Assembly: GCF_900111245.1 (NCBI RefSeq)
Contig: NZ_FOGO01000001.1
Location: 124,001-188,000, forward strand
Reading direction: 5' to 3'
DNA length: 64,000 nucleotides
Source: Streptomyces qinglanensis
GTDB taxonomy: Bacteria; Actinomycetota; Actinomycetes; Streptomycetales; Streptomycetaceae
Position 1 is the first letter of the stretch; each line of letters begins with the position of its first letter. Shown in pieces: positions 60,224 through 64,000 of this stretch. Under the pieces are notes generated by a model. It saw only the letters and a program-made list of their open reading frames with translations. It did no database searches and was not told where the DNA came from. The position numbers were made by a program, and so were the translations under genes.

Positions 60224-60907
60224 TCACTGCTGCTTGCGGCGCTCCTCCGCGTCGGCGATGACCGCCTCGGCCACCTGCTGCATCGACAGCCGCCGGTCCA
60301 TCGACGTCTTCTGGATCCAGCGGAAGGCCGCCGGCTCCGTGAGCCCGTACTGGGTCTGCAGCACGCTCTTGGCCCGGTCCACCAGCTTCCGCGTCTCCAG
60401 CCGCTGGGAGAGGTCCGCGACCTCCTTCTCCAGCGCCTTCAACTCGGTGAACCGGGAGACCGCCATCTCGATGGCCGGCACCACGTCGGTCTTGCTGAAC
60501 GGCTTGACCAGGTAGGCCATGGCCCCGGCGTCCCGGGCGCGCTCCACCAGCTCGCGCTGCGAGAACGCGGTGAGCATCAGCACCGGCGCGATGCCCTCCT
60601 CCGCGACCTTCTCCGCGGCGGAGATGCCGTCGAGCACCGGCATCTTCACATCGAAGATGCACAGATCCGGCCGGTGCTCGCGGGCCAGCTCCACGGCCCG
60701 CCCGCCGTCGCCGGCCTCACCGACGACGGTGTAGCCCTCCTCCTCCAGCATCTCCTTGAGATCCATCCGGATCAGGGCCTCGTCCTCCGCGATCACGACC
60801 CGCCGCGTCGCCGGAGGCACATGCTCACTCCCGCCCGCCGAGGTCGGTTCCTCGACAGGCTCTGCACTCTGGGCACTCTCGGGCTCGGGGAAGTCCGCCG
60901 CGCTCAC
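60224..60907 (-). CDS. ANTAR-domain response regulator
   Basis: The 227-residue protein has a receiver domain (about 35-150) with Glu41-Asp42, phospho-acceptor Asp86 in IFDVKMP, Thr113 and Lys135 in YLVKPFS, followed by an ANTAR RNA-binding helix bundle (about 165-222). ANTAR proteins bind paired RNA hairpins and prevent termination when phosphorylated. Similar to mycobacterial PdtaR. No cognate kinase is in the window. The GTG at 60907 follows GAGGAG; 37 N-terminal residues are Glu/Pro/Ser-rich. Convergent with livF. Confidence 0.93.
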   Translation of the reverse strand: MSAADFPEPESAQSAEPVEEPTSAGGSEHVPPATRRVVIAEDEALIRMDLKEMLEEEGYTVVGEAGDGGRAVELAREHRPDLCIFDVKMPVLDGISAAEKVAEEGIAPVLMLTAFSQRELVERARDAGAMAYLVKPFSKTDVVPAIEMAVSRFTELKALEKEVADLSQRLETRKLVDRAKSVLQTQYGLTEPAAFRWIQKTSMDRRLSMQQVAEAVIADAEERRKQQ

Positions 60908-60952
60908 TTGGCTCCTCGTTTCCGCACGGGTGGGAGGGCCGAGCCTACCTAG

Positions 60953-60982
60953 TGACCAGGGAGACGGGTTACCCGGTACACT
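60953..60982 (+). promoter_or_regulatory. tRNA-Leu promoter
   Basis: TGACCA at 60953-60958, 18 nt, TACACT at 60977-60982; initiation about 60989 gives a 10-nt leader before the tRNA. Confidence 0.55.
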
Positions 60983-60998
60983 TTCTCCGTGGTTCCTG

Positions 60999-61085
60999 GC
61001 CGGGTTGGCGGAACAGGCAGACGCTGATGTCTCAAACACATCTGTCCGAAAGGACGTGCGGGTTCGAGTCCCGCACCCGGCACCA
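60999..61085 (+). tRNA. tRNA-Leu (anticodon CAA)
   Basis: An 87-nt class II tRNA with acceptor stem GCCGGGT/ACCCGGC, anticodon stem GATGT/ACATC, loop CTCAAAC (anticodon CAA, reads UUG), long variable arm (TGTCCGAAAGGACGT), T arm GGTTCGAGTCC and encoded CCA. Confidence 0.97.
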
Positions 61086-61093
61086 GAGCAGTG

Positions 61094-61121
61094 CGCCCGT
61101 CACTCCTATGAGTGACGGGCG
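61094..61121 (+). terminator. 12-bp terminator of the tRNA gene
   Basis: CGCCCGTCACTC pairs with GAGTGACGGGCG around a 4-nt CTAT loop, 9 nt after the tRNA, followed by ATTTC. Confidence 0.8.
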
Positions 61122-61165
61122 ACCGATTTCTCCCGGCTCCCCCCGGAGTGCGTGATGCTGCCCAC

Positions 61166-61969
61166 ATGAGGCCGCACAGCAATGCGAAACGGGAACAGGC
61201 GCTCGATCTGCACCGGCGAGGGGCCACCAACCGAGAAGTGGCCCGATGCCTGCAGGTCCCGTACGGCACGGTCGGCTACTGGCTGCATCGAGAACGGCTC
61301 CGCCGTTCCGGGGGTGATCGCCCCTCCACCGGGGACGGGCGCAGACGGGAATGCCCGCGCTGCGAGAGCCGCTCCTTCGACAGACGCGCGTACTCCTACC
61401 TGCTCGGGCTCTACCTCGGCGACGGCCACATCATCCAGAGCTCCGGGCACCGGGTACCCAGCCTGATGATCGCTTGTGCAGACGCCTGGCCGGGCCTCAT
61501 CGCCGAATGCGAGGAGGCCATGCGGAGAGTGTTCCCGCACAACGCGGTCTCCGGGACCAGAAGGACCGGGTGCCGCAACGTGAAGGTGTACTCCCAGCAC
61601 CTCTGGTGCCTGTTCCCCCAGCACGGCCCGGGAAAGAAACACGACCGGCGCATCGAGCTGGTGTCCTGGCAGCGGGACATCGTGGACACTCACCCCTGGG
61701 AGCTGATCCGGGGGCTGGTGCATTCCGACGGCTGCCGCATCACGAATTGGACCACGCGCACTGTGGGTGGGGAGCGGAAGCGGTACGAATATCCGAGGTA
61801 CCTGTTCGCCAATCGCTCCGAAGACATTCTGCGGATCTACGGCCGCGCCCTCGACCGTGTGGGGGTCGAGTGGAAGCTCCTCCGTCGGGACGCGATCCCA
61901 TACAACGTCTCCGTCGCGCGGCGCGCCTCCGTGGCGCTGATGGACGCGCATGTCGGCCCGAAATACTGA
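61166..61969 (+). CDS. HTH-LAGLIDADG homing endonuclease-like protein
   Basis: The 267-residue protein has an N-terminal helix-turn-helix (about 7-45: REQALDLHRRGATNREVARC), a CxxC (63-66), then two LAGLIDADG motifs, LLGLYLGDG (79-87) and LIRGLVHSDG (180-189), both with the metal-binding Asp intact. Also HGPGKKHDRRIELVSWQ. I recall this as an actinobacterial family, often annotated only as HTH protein. It uses more AT-rich codons (AAT, AAA, TAT) than neighbours. It lies 45 bp beyond the tRNA-Leu terminator. Probably a freestanding homing endonuclease or a domesticated regulator like WhiA. Confidence 0.78.
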   Translation: MRPHSNAKREQALDLHRRGATNREVARCLQVPYGTVGYWLHRERLRRSGGDRPSTGDGRRRECPRCESRSFDRRAYSYLLGLYLGDGHIIQSSGHRVPSLMIACADAWPGLIAECEEAMRRVFPHNAVSGTRRTGCRNVKVYSQHLWCLFPQHGPGKKHDRRIELVSWQRDIVDTHPWELIRGLVHSDGCRITNWTTRTVGGERKRYEYPRYLFANRSEDILRIYGRALDRVGVEWKLLRRDAIPYNVSVARRASVALMDAHVGPKY

Positions 61970-62012
61970 GGACCCGGTGCCCGGCACACCCGGGTGGGGC
62001 ACTATGGCGCGC

Positions 62013-64000
62013 ATGGTCGTGTTGACGCGTGCGGAAGCGCAGGAGCGGGCTCGGGTCGTACGGGTGCGGCAGTATGCCGTGGATCTTGACCTGACGCGGG
62101 GGGAGGAGGTGTTCGGGTCCACGACGGTGGTGCGGTTCACCGCGCTGGAGGAGGGCGCCGACACCTTCGTCGAGGTGCGGCCGCGGGAGCTGCTGCGGGC
62201 CGAGCTGGACGGTGCGGCGCTCGATCCGGGCGAGCTGCGGGAGGGGCGGCTGCCGCTGCGGGGGCTGGCGGCCGGGGAGCACGAGCTGCGGGTAGCGGCG
62301 GTGATGCCGTACTCGCGGATGGGTGAGGGCATGCACCGGTTCACCGATCCGGAGGACGGGTGCGTGTATGTGTACACGCAGTGCTGTATGGCGGACGCGC
62401 CGCTGGTGTTCGCCTGCTTCGACCAGCCCGATCTGAAGGCCGAGTTCGCGGTGTCGGTGACGGCGCCGCAGGAGTGGACGGTGCTGGGCAACGGGGTGGC
62501 GGCCCGGGTGGACGGGGACGGCGGCCGGTGGGAGTGTGCGCCGACGCCGCCGCTGAGCACCTATCTGATGGCGGTGGCGGCGGGGCCGTTCCACTCGGTG
62601 CGCACCGAGCACGCCGGGCTGCCGTTCGGGCTGCATGTGCGCAGGTCGCTGGGGCCGTGTCTGGAGGCGGACGCGGCGGAGCTGCTGGAGGTGACGCGGC
62701 GCTGCTTCGACCGCTACCACGAGATCTTCGACGAGCCGTATCCGTTCGACTCCTACGACCAGGCGTTCGTGCCGGAGTTCAACGCGGGGGCGATGGAGAA
62801 TCCGGGGCTGGTGACGTTCCGGGACGAGTTCGTCTTCCGGTCGGCGGTCACGGACACCGAGCGGCAGACGCGTGCGATGGTCGTGGCCCACGAGATGGCG
62901 CACATGTGGTTCGGCGATCTGGTGACGCTGCGCTGGTGGGACGACATCTGGCTGAACGAGTCGTTCGCGGAGTACATGGGCTATCAGGTGCTGAGCGAGG
63001 CGACGCACTTCACGGACACCTGGACGGACTTCGCGGTGGCGCGCAAGAGCTGGGGGTACGACGCGGACGAGCGGCCCTCGACGCATCCGGTGGCGCCGGA
63101 TCCGGACGCGGTGCCGGACACGGCGGCGGCGCGGGGCAATTTCGACGGCATCTCGTACGCGAAGGGTGCCTCGGCGCTGCGGCAGCTCGTGGTGTGGCTG
63201 GGTGAGAAGAGTTTCCTGGCGGGGATCAACGAGCATTTCGCGCGGCACCGGTTCGGGAATGCGACGCTCGCGGAGTTCCTGGACTCGCTGGCGCGTGCGT
63301 CGGACCGGGATGTGCGGGGCTGGGCGGAGAGCTGGCTGCGGACGACGGGTGTGGACACGCTGGTGCCGCGGGTGGGTGAGTCGGAGGCCCGGCAGTGGTA
63401 CGTGGATGTGGAGCACCTCGGGGAGCGTCCGCACCGGTTGGCGGTGGGGCTGTACGACCGGGCTCCGGCGGACGCGTCGCGGCTGGTGCTGCGGGAGCGG
63501 CTGGAGCGGGACGTGCCGGGCGGCGGGGGGCGGCTGACGGTGACGTTGGAGGGGCCGCGGCCGGATCTGGTGCTGGTCAACGATCTGGACTGGACGTACG
63601 CGAAGGTGCGGCTGGATCCGGTCTCGTGGGGCACGGTGCGGGCGGCGCTGTCGGGGGTGCCGGGGCAGTTGTCGCGCGCGGTGGTGTGGAACGCGGCGCG
63701 GGACATGGTGCGGGAGGGGGAGTTGGAGCCGCTGGAGTATGTGCGGACGGTGCGGGCGCATCTGCCGTGCGAGGGGGACAACGCGGTGGTGCAGGGGGTG
63801 CTGGCGTTCGCGCGGGGGCAGGCGGCGGAGCGGTTCCTGGTGGGTGCGGAGCGGGTGGAGGCGCTGGGGCTGCTGGGTGAGGTGTGCGGTGAGCTGTTGG
63901 GGGTCGGTGGCGGTGCCGGGGTGGGTACCGGGGGTGGTGCGGTTGCCGGGGGTTCGGGGGTGCGGCTGACGGCTGCCCGGTATTTCATCGACTGTGCGAC
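62013..64000 (+). CDS. pepN: Aminopeptidase N, C-terminus cut by the window edge
   Basis: M1-family zinc aminopeptidase; about 662 residues visible of a usual ~850. Seen: GAMEN exopeptidase motif (AGAMENPGLVTF), HEMAH zinc site (His293, His297) with the third ligand Glu in WLNESFAEY, and YAKGASALRQL. It removes N-terminal amino acids from peptides in the cytoplasm. The ATG at 62013 lies 7 nt after CACTAT, so it may be leaderless; an ATG at 62004 overlaps that box. A Gly/Val-rich insert occurs near residues 630-650. Confidence 0.94.
   Translation, partial: MVVLTRAEAQERARVVRVRQYAVDLDLTRGEEVFGSTTVVRFTALEEGADTFVEVRPRELLRAELDGAALDPGELREGRLPLRGLAAGEHELRVAAVMPYSRMGEGMHRFTDPEDGCVYVYTQCCMADAPLVFACFDQPDLKAEFAVSVTAPQEWTVLGNGVAARVDGDGGRWECAPTPPLSTYLMAVAAGPFHSVRTEHAGLPFGLHVRRSLGPCLEADAAELLEVTRRCFDRYHEIFDEPYPFDSYDQAFVPEFNAGAMENPGLVTFRDEFVFRSAVTDTERQTRAMVVAHEMAHMWFGDLVTLRWWDDIWLNESFAEYMGYQVLSEATHFTDTWTDFAVARKSWGYDADERPSTHPVAPDPDAVPDTAAARGNFDGISYAKGASALRQLVVWLGEKSFLAGINEHFARHRFGNATLAEFLDSLARASDRDVRGWAESWLRTTGVDTLVPRVGESEARQWYVDVEHLGERPHRLAVGLYDRAPADASRLVLRERLERDVPGGGGRLTVTLEGPRPDLVLVNDLDWTYAKVRLDPVSWGTVRAALSGVPGQLSRAVVWNAARDMVREGELEPLEYVRTVRAHLPCEGDNAVVQGVLAFARGQAAERFLVGAERVEALGLLGEVCGELLGVGGGAGVGTGGGAVAGGSGVRLTAARYFIDCA

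Noticed and set aside
60999..61121. Phage or ICE attachment site at tRNA-Leu
   Set aside because: No duplicated tRNA 3' end and no integrase in the window; only the LAGLIDADG gene is mobile-like.

Overview
The window is very GC-rich and gene-dense, with short spacers, strong G/C hairpins and many GTG starts. Gene content (whiA, mycothiol-type enzymes, TerC/TerD proteins, S1 with an acidic Gly-rich tail, Pol I without a proofreading motif) points to a Streptomyces or a close relative. The block uvrC-rapZ-yvcK-whiA-gap-pgk-tpiA followed by uvrA, uvrB, coaE, rpsA, polA, the liv operon and an ANTAR regulator is the conserved chromosomal core order of that group. No phage, IS element, CRISPR array or rRNA was recognised; the one mobile-element-like gene is an HTH-LAGLIDADG protein beside a tRNA-Leu gene.

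Layout. 1-8.4 kb (minus strand): uvrC, rapZ, yvcK and whiA, then the lower glycolysis genes gap, pgk and tpiA (tpiA cut by the left edge). 8.5-17.4 kb: metallo-hydrolase, mycothiol-dependent-type enzyme, divergent uvrA, a Rieske lipoprotein and a large secreted phosphodiester glycosidase/metallophosphatase. 17.5-24 kb (minus): terC with a yybP-ykoY (Mn2+) riboswitch, a TerD-domain fusion protein, terD and uvrB. 24-36 kb: secreted GDPD, ogt alkyltransferase, MFS exporter, PIG-L deacetylase, a QGYAP-repeat membrane protein, a SWIM/SNF2 pair, a small protein with an amyloid-type signalling motif, and an amidase. 36-41 kb (minus): TPR protein, coaE, PAC2 protein and rpsA. 41-54 kb: methyltransferase, HrpB helicase, a DUF3068 protein with a tiny membrane-peptide gene, a lytic transglycosylase, polA, an FdhF/YdeP oxidoreductase and a thioesterase. 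54-60 kb: livJHMGF branched-chain amino acid ABC operon, convergent with the ANTAR regulator. 61-64 kb: tRNA-Leu(CAA), the LAGLIDADG gene and pepN (cut by the right edge).

How genes work together. uvrA, uvrB and uvrC (nucleotide excision repair), polA (repair synthesis) and ogt (direct reversal) are all here. uvrB and ogt share a promoter architecture matching the PafBC (RecA-NDp) DNA-damage motif, and uvrC has a weaker version. The Ter genes look like a metal/stress island whose TerC is under Mn2+ riboswitch control.

Beyond standard annotation the most interesting signals are: the PafBC-type promoters; a run of about a dozen leaderless genes; a DasR-like site before the NAGPA-domain hydrolase; the RHIM/BASS-like motif protein; the tRNA-linked HTH-LAGLIDADG gene, which shares its two folds with WhiA in the same window; 23-bp tandem palindromes upstream of gap; and four tandem-repeat arrays that each begin at a gene's stop codon. 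All calls come from reading the sequence; no database search was run.
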